NCBI GenBank assembly: GCA_023265785.1
Contig: JAHFSL010000007.1
Span: 5,283 to 20,190 of the forward strand
Reading direction: 5' to 3'
From: Candidatus Coatesiibacteriota bacterium
GTDB taxonomy: Bacteria > Oederibacteriota > CAKKQC01
Length of the DNA stretch: 14,908 nt
The position numbers and the translations under genes are program-made. The notes beneath the pieces are model-generated. The model did not search any database and was not told where the DNA came from. It saw only the letters and a program-made list of their open reading frames with translations. Below, in pieces: positions 7,467 through 13,034 of this stretch (the first letter of the stretch is position 1; every line of letters begins with the position of its first letter).

Positions 7467-7569
7467 CCTCAAGCGGTCATCGGGTCTCCCGGTCGTCTGC
7501 GGCCGCGCAACTTCATGTGATGGAAGGGTGGCCCTCCCGAGGCCAGGCTTCGAAAGGAATGGACGCATT

Positions 7570-7812
7570 ATGCTGACGATCCGACTCATGCGCACCGGCA
7601 AGAAGAGCCGCCCGTACTTCCGCATTGTGGCCCAGGAATCCAAGCGGAAGGTCCAGGGCGCGTACCGCGAGTCCCTCGGGCACTACGATCCCCGGGACGG
7701 TGCCGGCGGGCTCAAGATCAACCTCGAGAAAGTGAAAGTGTGGGAAGCCAAGGGCGCCTCGGTGTCCCCCACCGTGCGCACCCTGATGAAGAAAGCCGAA
7801 GCGGCGGCCTGA
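7570..7812 (+). CDS. rpsP: Small ribosomal subunit protein bS16
   Basis: The product is 80 residues, the usual length for S16. The N terminus MLTIRLMRTGKKSRPYFRIVA and the segment RESLGHYDP are diagnostic of this 30S assembly protein, which binds 16S rRNA. ATG 7570 is the real start; the same frame is open far upstream by chance. AAAGGA at 7553-7558 serves as a rather distant SD. It is the first gene of the rpsP-khpA-trmD-rplS operon, and khpA follows after four bases. Confidence 0.97.
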   Translation: MLTIRLMRTGKKSRPYFRIVAQESKRKVQGAYRESLGHYDPRDGAGGLKINLEKVKVWEAKGASVSPTVRTLMKKAEAAA

Positions 7813-7816
7813 TCCC

Positions 7817-8080
7817 ATGAAAACCCTCGTTGAACTGCTGGCCCGCGCGCTGGTGGATGAGCCGGATGCCGTGGATGTCCGCGAAGTCGAGGACGGCGAC
7901 CTGCTGGTCGTCGAGCTGCGCGTGGCCGCCGGCGATGTGGGCAAGGTGATCGGGCGGCAGGGTCGCACGGTGAATGCCATGCGGACCCTCCTGCACGCCG
8001 CATCGATCAAGACCCAGCGCCGTGTCCAGCTCGAAGTGATTGATGAGGGCGATGCCGCCCCCAACGGAGCGGGCGCGTGA
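7817..8080 (+). CDS. khpA: KH-domain RNA-binding protein KhpA
   Basis: An 87-residue cytoplasmic protein with a single type-II KH domain. The RNA-binding GXXG loop is at residues 46-49 (GKVIGRQGRTVNAMR). KhpA-type proteins bind RNA, often with the partner KhpB/EloR, and are classically encoded between rpsP and rimM. Here it follows rpsP by four bases. The last eight or so residues (AAPNGAGA) are a loose tail. No strong SD is seen, so translation is probably coupled to rpsP. Confidence 0.93.
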   Translation: MKTLVELLARALVDEPDAVDVREVEDGDLLVVELRVAAGDVGKVIGRQGRTVNAMRTLLHAASIKTQRRVQLEVIDEGDAAPNGAGA

Positions 8081-8128
8081 GCGCGGCCGCTGTCCCTGCC
8101 GGACGGATCCACTGAAGGCGGTTGGGTC

Positions 8129-8920
8129 ATGCGCGCCTGTGTCGTCACTATCTTCCCTGAACTTGTCCGTGCCTTCCTCGCCCACGGACTGATCAAGCGC
8201 GCGACCGAGGTCGGCACCATGGCCGCCGAGGTCGCCGACCTGCGCGACTACACCCACGACCGCCACCGCACGGTAGATGACACCCCCTTCGGTGGCGGCG
8301 CCGGCATGGTGATGAAGCCGGAGCCGATCTTCGAGGCAGTCGAGGCCGTGCGGCGCCCCGGCGATCTGACGGTCCTGCTGTCACCCTCCGGCGAGCCGCT
8401 CACCCATGCGCTGGCGCGCGAGCTGGCCGCCGCGCCGGGGCTGGTCCTGCTATGTGGCCGGTACGAGGGCGTGGACGACCGCGTGGGCGCGGTCGTGGAC
8501 CGCGAGGTCTCCATCGGCGACTACGTCCTGATGGGCGGCGAATTGCCGGCGATGGTCCTGCTGGAGGCCGTGGCCCGCCACCTGCCCGGCGTGCTGGGGA
8601 ATGCATCATCCGCGACCGACGAATCATTTACCGCCGGATTACTCGAGGCGCCGCACTACACGCGGCCGGCGGAGTTCAGGGGCCTGAAGGTGCCGGACGT
8701 CCTGTTGTCCGGCGATCACGCGGCGGTGGACCGGTGGCGGCGGCACGAGGCGCTCAAGCGCACGCTGGCGCGGCGTCCCGACCTGCTCCCCCGCGCACCA
8801 CTGTCAGACGACGACCGGGCCGCACTGGCCGCCCAGCAACTAAGGGGCGGCGGCGTAGGACCCGGGAACTTATCGAAGGAGGATCACCCATGCGACTCGC
8901 AGGTTCGGCCCAGGATTTGA
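8129..8920 (+). CDS. trmD: tRNA (guanine-N1-)-methyltransferase TrmD
   Basis: The 263-residue enzyme methylates G37 N1 in tRNAs with G36-G37, using S-adenosylmethionine, and so prevents +1 frameshifting. The trefoil-knot SAM site is clear: LLSPSGEP (83-90), LCGRYEGVDDR (108-118) and SIGDYVLMGGELP (128-140). DESF at 164-167 holds the catalytic Asp, followed by GLLEAPHYTRP. ATG 8129 has GAAGGCG at 8114-8120 as SD. The gene follows khpA by 48 bases, without rimM. The last 25 or so residues after AAQQL do not look like TrmD; they read through the rplS SD and overlap rplS by 31 bases. A one-base shift would end it at TAA 8841, so the tail may be unimportant or a sequence slip. Confidence 0.95.
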   Translation: MRACVVTIFPELVRAFLAHGLIKRATEVGTMAAEVADLRDYTHDRHRTVDDTPFGGGAGMVMKPEPIFEAVEAVRRPGDLTVLLSPSGEPLTHALARELAAAPGLVLLCGRYEGVDDRVGAVVDREVSIGDYVLMGGELPAMVLLEAVARHLPGVLGNASSATDESFTAGLLEAPHYTRPAEFRGLKVPDVLLSGDHAAVDRWRRHEALKRTLARRPDLLPRAPLSDDDRAALAAQQLRGGGVGPGNLSKEDHPCDSQVRPRI

Positions 8921-9486
8921 TCCGTGCGGTGGAGGCGCCCCAGTTGAAGGCGCGCCTGCCCCGCTTCGGCCCCGGGGATACGGTCCGGGTGACCTTCCGC
9001 ATCCCGGAGGGTGACAAGGAGCGCCTCCAGCTGTACGAGGGCATCGTGATCGCGCGTCGTGGCGGCGGGACGCGGGAGATGGTCACCGTGCGCAAGATCT
9101 CCTTTGGCATCGGGGTGGAGCGGCAGATTCCCCTGCACTCCCCCTTCGTGGCCAAGTTCGAGGTGGTGACGCGCGGCAAGGCGCGCCGCGCCAAGTTGTA
9201 CTACCTGCGGGACCGCACCGGCAAGGCCTCCCGGGTCAAACAGCAGTTCGGCGAGGCGGGCGGGATGGACGCGGCGTCGGCGCAGGAGACGCCCGAGATG
9301 GTCGCGGCGTCGGCGGCGGAAGCCGAGGCCAGGGTCGCGGCGGACAAGGAGAAGGCGACCGCGAAGGCCGCAGAGAAGCAGGCGGCCAAGGCCAAGGAGA
9401 AGGACGAGAAGGAGAAGGCCAAGGCCGCCAAGAAGGAGGCGGCGAAGGCCGCCAAGGCCAAGGAGCCGGAAGCCGCCAAGGCCTAG
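8890..9486 (+). CDS. rplS: Large ribosomal subunit protein bL19 with a long Ala/Lys/Glu-rich C-terminal tail
   Basis: Residues 1-120 are a normal bL19 (FGPGDTVRVTFRIPEGDKERLQLYEGIVIARRG, then VERQIPLHSPF, then AKLYYLRDRTGKASRVKQQF), a 50S protein at the subunit interface. E. coli L19 ends at this point (115 residues). Here about 78 more residues follow: first an Ala/Glu segment (AASAQETPEMVAASAAEAEA), then Lys/Ala/Glu repeats of the kind KAAEKQAAKAKEKDEKEKAK, predicted as a charged helix. The start ATG 8890 has a perfect AAGGAGG at 8876-8882; the frame is open far upstream within trmD by chance. It is the last gene of the operon, closed by a strong terminator. Confidence 0.95.
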   Translation: MRLAGSAQDLIRAVEAPQLKARLPRFGPGDTVRVTFRIPEGDKERLQLYEGIVIARRGGGTREMVTVRKISFGIGVERQIPLHSPFVAKFEVVTRGKARRAKLYYLRDRTGKASRVKQQFGEAGGMDAASAQETPEMVAASAAEAEARVAADKEKATAKAAEKQAAKAKEKDEKEKAKAAKKEAAKAAKAKEPEAAKA

Positions 9487-9512
9487 GCCCCAAGGTTCCC
9501 CATCGACCCCGG

Positions 9513-9552
9513 ACCGGGGAGCGTGGCCTGCCGGCGCTCCCCGGTTTCGCGT
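9513..9552 (+). terminator. Rho-independent terminator after rplS
   Basis: An 11-bp perfect stem, ACCGGGGAGCG (9513-9523) with CGCTCCCCGGT (9535-9545), has an 11-base loop and is followed by a T-rich run broken by CGCG. It lies 26 bases after the rplS stop and ends the ribosomal operon. Confidence 0.85.
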
Positions 9553-9565
9553 TTGGGGGCGTCAG

Positions 9566-9574
9566 TGCTAGCCT
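9566..9574 (+). promoter_or_regulatory. Candidate extended -10 for the thiamine-binding protein gene
   Basis: TG-C-TAGCCT ends nine bases before ATG 9584. The hexamer is a poor match beyond TA...T, but its placement is like that of the boxes before other SD-less genes here. Confidence 0.3.
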
Positions 9575-9583
9575 GAACGCGGC

Positions 9584-9898
9584 ATGTCCTACCTGGTGTT
9601 CTTCAGCATGACCCCGCTGGGGCGGGGCGAGAGCGTGAGTCCGCTGGTGGCCCGCGCCGTCCGGGTCGTGTCCCGGAGCGGCCTGCCCTGGCAATTGGGG
9701 CCGATGGGGACGACCTTCGAGGCCCCGACGCTGGCCTCCGCGTTCCGGGTACTGGCCGCCTGTGACCGGGCCCTCAAGGGTTGCCGGCGGGTCAGCACGC
9801 TTATCAAGATGGACCGGCGCGCCGGCCCGTCCGGCCGGATCGCCTCCAAGGTGGCGACCGTCCGCCGCCGCCTCATGCTGACTACCAGACGGCCTTGA
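9584..9898 (+). CDS. MTH1187 family thiamine-binding protein
   Basis: A 104-residue small protein with the MTH1187/YqgV ferredoxin-like fold signature: SYLVFFSMTPLGRGESVSPLVARAV near the N terminus, then SGLPWQLGPMGTTFEA and RVSTLIKMDRR. Members form oligomers and bind thiamine or related compounds; the exact role is unsettled. The start is ATG 9584, with no SD and a possible -10 box close by. It sits after the rplS terminator as its own unit. Its last 17 bases overlap the end of the convergent toxin gene. Confidence 0.8.
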   Translation: MSYLVFFSMTPLGRGESVSPLVARAVRVVSRSGLPWQLGPMGTTFEAPTLASAFRVLAACDRALKGCRRVSTLIKMDRRAGPSGRIASKVATVRRRLMLTTRRP

Positions 9899-10268
9899 TG
9901 GCCTGAAAATCGAGGAGTTTCTGGTCCTTGGTGACCAGCGTGGCCTGCAATTCCAGGGCCGTTGCCGCAATGATTCGGTCGGCGGGATCGTGCAGGCTGC
10001 TCCCCCCGATGCGGGCGGCCGTTACGGCGATCGCAGGGGTGAGCGGGACAAGTTCCGTTCGGGGCTCGGCGAGGGCGTTTTCCACCCACTCCAGGGTCGG
10101 ACGGTCGAGTTTGATCTTTCCGGTTTCCGCCAGGCCGGCAAGTTCCAGACAGCAGATCGCGGGGATGCCGATGGTGGTGGCGCCGGCCACCACCCGGCGG
10201 GCCTCCCGGCTGAGCTTGTGCGGAGCGAGATGTAACCACAGCCACACATGCGTATCAAGAATCGTCAC
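9882..10268 (-). CDS. vapC: PIN-domain toxin, VapC type
   Basis: A 128-residue predicted endoribonuclease that would cleave RNA with Mg2+/Mn2+ when free of its antitoxin. The acidic active site is complete: D5 (ILDTHVWLW), E42 (CCLELAGL), D97 (HDPADRII) and D115 (VTKDQKLLD). I chose GTG 10268 because it overlaps the antitoxin stop in GTGA, has GGGAG eight bases upstream, and gives the normal VapC N terminus; GTG 10283 would add five residues. It is the second gene of a toxin-antitoxin pair and probably co-translated with the antitoxin. The partner is Phd/YefM-like, a common pairing. Confidence 0.9.
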   Translation of the reverse strand: MTILDTHVWLWLHLAPHKLSREARRVVAGATTIGIPAICCLELAGLAETGKIKLDRPTLEWVENALAEPRTELVPLTPAIAVTAARIGGSSLHDPADRIIAATALELQATLVTKDQKLLDFQAIKAVW

Positions 10269-10495
10269 CGATCCATCTCCCACTTACCCCATGGCGGAGC
10301 CATGATGTCTCCCAGGATCATGCCACTGCCACGAAGGGGTTTGTAGCGCTTCGGCTTCAGCGGGTTCACGGTGACCACGGGACGGCCACGCTTGGTCACA
10401 ATGATGGATTCCCCGGTTTGTTGGACTTGATCCAGCAGGGCGAGGCAGCGGGCCTTGAACTGCCCTGCGGGGATGGTTGCGGGCTCTTTCTTCAT
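10265..10495 (-). CDS. Antitoxin, Phd/YefM-like
   Basis: A 76-residue protein with the Phd/YefM pattern: AGQFKARCLALLDQVQQTGESIIVTKRGRPVVTVNP. The N-terminal half would bind DNA as a dimer and the C-terminal part (MILGDIMAPPWGKWE) would wrap the toxin. Two in-frame ATGs exist, at 10501 and 10495. The -10 hexamer TATGAT (minus strand, 10507-10502) ends one base before the first, so the transcript most likely begins at or near ATG 10495; that makes the mRNA leaderless and decides the start. No SD is present. It lies upstream of the PIN toxin with a four-base overlap. Confidence 0.85.
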   Translation of the reverse strand: MKKEPATIPAGQFKARCLALLDQVQQTGESIIVTKRGRPVVTVNPLKPKRYKPLRGSGMILGDIMAPPWGKWEMDR

Positions 10496-10515
10496 GGTCA
10501 TATCATATGACCATG
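10493..10515. promoter_or_regulatory. Palindromic operator of the toxin-antitoxin pair
   Basis: A perfect inverted repeat with arms CATGGTCATAT (10493-10503) and ATATGACCATG (10505-10515) around one central base. It covers the -10 hexamer and both possible start codons of the antitoxin, as expected for an autorepression site of a Phd-type antitoxin/toxin complex. Confidence 0.75.
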
Positions 10516-10530
10516 AGGTCCCGGTCGCAA
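10502..10530 (-). promoter_or_regulatory. Promoter of the toxin-antitoxin pair
   Basis: On the minus strand, TTGCGA (10530-10525), a 17-base spacer, and TATGAT (10507-10502). The predicted transcript start is close to 10495, the antitoxin ATG. The -10 lies within the palindrome. Confidence 0.55.
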
Positions 10531-10552
10531 GAACCCGGGATCATGCTTGGTC

Positions 10553-10558
10553 TACAAT
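10553..10558 (+). promoter_or_regulatory. Candidate -10 of the O-antigen ligase-like gene
   Basis: TACAAT is preceded by TTGGTC and ends 12 bases before ATG 10571. There is no clear -35 and no SD, so the leader would be about six bases. It is divergent from the toxin-antitoxin promoter. Confidence 0.4.
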
Positions 10559-10570
10559 GAGCGCGGTTTG

Positions 10571-12598
10571 ATGATCATGGGCACGCTCGCATTCCGCTTC
10601 CTGACCCTGGCGCTGGCGGGAGTCCTGCCGCTGACGCTTTCCACCGCCATCGAGGATGTCTTTTTTGGGGCCTGGCGGGCGGCTCAGTGGGCGTTTCTGG
10701 GACCGGCGCTGGTCCTCGCCGGGGTCCTCTGGCTGCGCGGCCGTGCGGCCGTTCGGCTGGACAACCGCACGGTGGCCTGGAGCCTGTTCGCCGCCTGGGT
10801 GCTGGCCGGCGCGGGCCGGTCGGTGAATCCATGGGACGGTCTGCGGCGGGCGCTGGAACTGGCGGGGGCCGTGGCCGCCTACGGGCTGGGCCGGGCCCAG
10901 GCAGGCCGGTTTCGGCTGGTGCGCACTGCGGCGGTGGGGGCGGCCTGGATCTGCTCGCTCTATGCGCTCCTGCAGGGCGTGGGCATTGATCCCCTCCCGT
11001 GGAGCACCCGGTTCGGCCAGCGGGGGTTCGGCACACTGGGCAACCCGGACTACTATGCCGGCCACCTCCTTTTGGTGATCCCGCTCCTGTTCGCCGGACG
11101 GCTCCCCTCCCTGCCCGTCCTCGCGGGCGTGGGGGGGCCACTCGTGGTCGGGTTCCTGTTGAGCCAGGTCCGTGGCGCCTGGCTGGCGGCGGTCGCGGCG
11201 GCGGGCTGGGCTGTCGTGTGGACCTGGCGCGCCGGTGGGCTCCAGTCCGACGAACGCAAGTTTCTGGGGCGGGCGGTTGCCGGGGCGGCTGGCCTGCTGG
11301 TGGTGGCACTGGTCTTCGTTCCCGGCCTGCGGGAGCGGCTGTTTTCCATCGGGTCCGTGGGCGGCTATGACGCCACGGGCCGTCGGTACCTGTGGACGGT
11401 TGCCGCCCGGGAGTTCGCGGAACGGCCGCTGGTGGGGCACGGGACGGGGGCGTTCAAGTTTGAGTTTCCCCGCCACCAGCATGTGGGCCAACAGCTTCAC
11501 CTGGACCAGTTCCGTCCGTATAACTACAGCGAACATGCCCATAGCGAGCTCCTTCAGCTCGGGGCGGAACTTGGACTTATAGGCATAGTCCTGTTTCTGG
11601 CCGGGATGGGGCTGTGGCTCCGGCGTTGGGCGGGCGCCGTGTCGGCGGCAGCTGCGCAGGGCGATCGTGAGCACTGGCGAGACCAGATGGCGCTGGGCGT
11701 CGGGCTGGCGGGGAGCTTCGCCTATTCGTGGGTAAACTTTCCCCTGCAGATCGTCCCCACCGCCACGCTCTGGTTCCTACTGGTGGGGATGGGCGATGGG
11801 ATGCGGACTGGAAGTGCTGACGCCGGGCGGTCGCTCCCCCGCGCCCTGACCATGGCCGCCGGCGTCCTGCTCCTGGTGTTGGGCGCGGTCGGGTCGTTCG
11901 TGACGGCGTCGGACTTGGTGGGGAATGCCTACCTCAAGCACATCCGTGGCCAGTTGGAGGCCGACAGCACGCCCAATGCCCGGGCGTTTGCCGAGGTGGC
12001 GCGCCGGGCCGCCCCGCATGATTACCGGGTCTGGCGGTGGATTTCGCGGATTGCGATCAAGCTTGGGGACCAGGCCATGCTGGAGCAATCCCTGGCCGCG
12101 CGAGCGAAACTGCATCCGCACCTGGCTGACGCGCTCTCGGACCGGGCTGACTTCTTCCGGCACGGGGGGCAGGTGACGACGGGCCCGGAAAGCGCCCGCC
12201 TGCGCGACGAGGCCCTGGCCCGCTACCAGGCCCTGCTGGCGGTGGCGCCGAATTTCGTGAGTGCCTGGGGCGAGATCGGCACGATCCGGTTCGAGCGGGG
12301 CGAGTACCAGCTGGCCGTGGACGCGTTCCAGCGGGCCATCTACTTCCAGGACGCGAATGCGGTCTGGCATCACAATCTGGCGTCAGCTTTCGGCATCATG
12401 AAGCGGTACCGAGAGGCGCTCGCGGCCGACCAGGCCGCCGTCCAGCGGGACCCTCGGTTTACCGAGGCCTATATCGGGGTGGCGCTGTCGGCCATGAAAC
12501 TGCATGACCGGGTCCTGGCCCGGCAGTATGCCGAGCAGGCGTACCGGCTGAACCCCTCCGACTCCCGCGCCCTGACCCTCCTCCGTCAGGTCCAGTAA
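10571..12598 (+). CDS. O-antigen ligase/polymerase-like membrane protein with C-terminal TPR repeats
   Basis: The product has 675 residues from ATG 10571 (ATG 10577 is also possible; both lack an SD). The first 430 or so residues hold around ten hydrophobic segments. The Wzy_C/O-antigen ligase signature is GHGTGAFKFEFPRHQ followed by EHAHSELLQLGAELGLIGIVLFL (H324 in the HSE motif). In this family that periplasmic loop takes part in transfer of a lipid-linked glycan. From about residue 545 there are TPR-like helical repeats (ALARYQALLAVAPNFVSAWGEIGTIRFERGEYQLAVDAF, then AVWHHNLASAFGIMKRYREALAADQAAV). Such Wzy_C-TPR proteins are frequent in diderms; substrates include O-antigen, other polysaccharides or glycoprotein glycans. 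No glycan genes lie next to it, so the substrate is unknown. Confidence 0.85.
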   Translation: MIMGTLAFRFLTLALAGVLPLTLSTAIEDVFFGAWRAAQWAFLGPALVLAGVLWLRGRAAVRLDNRTVAWSLFAAWVLAGAGRSVNPWDGLRRALELAGAVAAYGLGRAQAGRFRLVRTAAVGAAWICSLYALLQGVGIDPLPWSTRFGQRGFGTLGNPDYYAGHLLLVIPLLFAGRLPSLPVLAGVGGPLVVGFLLSQVRGAWLAAVAAAGWAVVWTWRAGGLQSDERKFLGRAVAGAAGLLVVALVFVPGLRERLFSIGSVGGYDATGRRYLWTVAAREFAERPLVGHGTGAFKFEFPRHQHVGQQLHLDQFRPYNYSEHAHSELLQLGAELGLIGIVLFLAGMGLWLRRWAGAVSAAAAQGDREHWRDQMALGVGLAGSFAYSWVNFPLQIVPTATLWFLLVGMGDGMRTGSADAGRSLPRALTMAAGVLLLVLGAVGSFVTASDLVGNAYLKHIRGQLEADSTPNARAFAEVARRAAPHDYRVWRWISRIAIKLGDQAMLEQSLAARAKLHPHLADALSDRADFFRHGGQVTTGPESARLRDEALARYQALLAVAPNFVSAWGEIGTIRFERGEYQLAVDAFQRAIYFQDANAVWHHNLASAFGIMKRYREALAADQAAVQRDPRFTEAYIGVALSAMKLHDRVLARQYAEQAYRLNPSDSRALTLLRQVQ

Positions 12599-12614
12599 CC
12601 CCCCCGCTCCCCGG

Positions 12615-12640
12615 CCATCCCGTTTGGGCGGGGATGGTTC
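12615..12640 (+). terminator. Terminator-like hairpin after the O-antigen ligase-like gene
   Basis: Stem CCATCCC (12615-12621) with GGGATGG (12631-12637) and a nine-base GT-rich loop, followed only by TTCG. It is 16 bases after the stop. The short T-run makes it a weak candidate. Confidence 0.4.
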
Positions 12641-12667
12641 GCACCCTCATGAGGGTCGGGGTAGAAT
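12638..12667 (+). promoter_or_regulatory. Candidate promoter for the tRNA cluster, with a 14-bp palindrome in its spacer
   Basis: TTCGCA (12638-12643), an 18-base spacer and TAGAAT (12662-12667) form a plausible promoter upstream of the tRNA genes. ACCCTCATGAGGGT (12643-12656) is a perfect palindrome occupying most of the spacer. Confidence 0.4.
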
Positions 12668-12693
12668 CTTGGGGGTCGTTCAATGACCTTTGT

Positions 12694-12756
12694 GGCGGGA
12701 TAGCCAAGTGGTCGCCCGAAACGGGCTGTGCCCCTTGGCTCTAGACTGGTAAAAGT
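12694..12756 (+). repeat. Broken partial tandem copy of the tRNA-Cys cassette
   Basis: GGCGGGATAGCCAAGTGGT (12694-12712) matches the first 19 bases of tRNA-Cys (12757-12775) at 18 of 19 positions. AGACTGGT followed by A-rich bases and AGTGGC (from 12743) matches the sequence right after tRNA-Cys (from 12831). The 30 bases between do not match and lack an anticodon arm and T arm; instead they could fold as AGCCAAG/CTTGGCT around GCCCG-AAA-CGGGC. It looks like a duplication that lost the tRNA body. It could be part of a tRNA precursor, but it is not a tRNA. Confidence 0.6.
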
Positions 12757-12831
12757 GGCGGGGTAGCCAAGTGGTAAGGCAGGAGTCTGCAAAACTCCTA
12801 TGCGTCGGTTCAATTCCGACCCTCGCCTCCA
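12757..12831 (+). tRNA. tRNA-Cys (GCA)
   Basis: A complete cloverleaf: acceptor GGCGGGG/CCTCGCC (with one G.T), a three-pair D stem, anticodon stem GGAGT/ACTCC around loop CTGCAAA (anticodon GCA), and T stem GTCGG/CCGAC with loop TTCAATT. The discriminator is T, typical for Cys. The 3' CCA is encoded (12829-12831). Confidence 0.97.
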
Positions 12832-12855
12832 GACTGGTACAGTGGCTCACACAAC

Positions 12856-12929
12856 GGGCGGTTAGCTCAGCTGGTTAGAGTACTTCCTTGACATGGAAGG
12901 GGTCAGAGGTTCGAATCCTCTACCGCCCA
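12856..12929 (+). tRNA. tRNA-Val (GAC)
   Basis: A complete 74-base cloverleaf: acceptor GGGCGGT/ACCGCCC, D stem GCTC/GAGT, anticodon stem CTTCC/GGAAG around loop TTGACAT (anticodon GAC), and T stem AGAGG/CCTCT with loop TTCGAAT. The discriminator is A. CCA is not encoded, unlike its neighbour tRNA-Cys 24 bases upstream. Confidence 0.96.
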
Positions 12930-12977
12930 GTCTTCTTTGGGAACGGTCGCCCGGTCGCATCAGGACTTGGCCCCCCC

Positions 12978-12993
12978 TGTTTCACGTGAAACA
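12978..12993. other. parS chromosome-partition site 1
   Basis: TGTTTCACGTGAAACA is an exact match to the 16-bp consensus palindrome bound by ParB (Spo0J). It sits in the gap between tRNA-Val and xylB. A longer inverted repeat, CCCCCCCTGT (12971-12980) with ACAGGGGGGG (12997-13006), surrounds it. Confidence 0.9.
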
Positions 12994-13010
12994 TAGACAG
13001 GGGGGGGCGT

Positions 13011-13018
13011 GGAGGGGG
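13011..13018 (+). promoter_or_regulatory. SD of xylB, fixing the GTG 13027 start
   Basis: GGAGGGGG lies eight bases before GTG 13027. The in-frame GTGs at 13009 and 13018 overlap this box, so they are unlikely starts. Confidence 0.65.
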
Positions 13019-13034
13019 TGTTTCACGTGAAACA
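13019..13034. other. parS chromosome-partition site 2, overlapping the xylB start
   Basis: A second exact TGTTTCACGTGAAACA, centred 41 bp from the first. It begins directly after the xylB SD and covers the spacer, the GTG 13027 start and the next codons. Two perfect copies this close make chance very unlikely. Confidence 0.9.

Noticed and set aside
6385..7569. Frame joined to rpsP that would give a 475-residue protein
   Set aside because: Only the last 80 codons match bS16; the upstream part is Arg/Trp-rich shadow of other genes and rpsP has its own start and SD.
8452..8889. Upstream extension of rplS inside trmD
   Set aside because: The bL19 N terminus begins exactly at ATG 8890 behind a perfect SD; the extension is an alternate-frame reading of trmD.
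12694..12756. A third functional tRNA
   Set aside because: No acceptor 3' strand, anticodon stem-loop or T arm can be drawn; only the first 19 bases and the 3' flank match tRNA-Cys.
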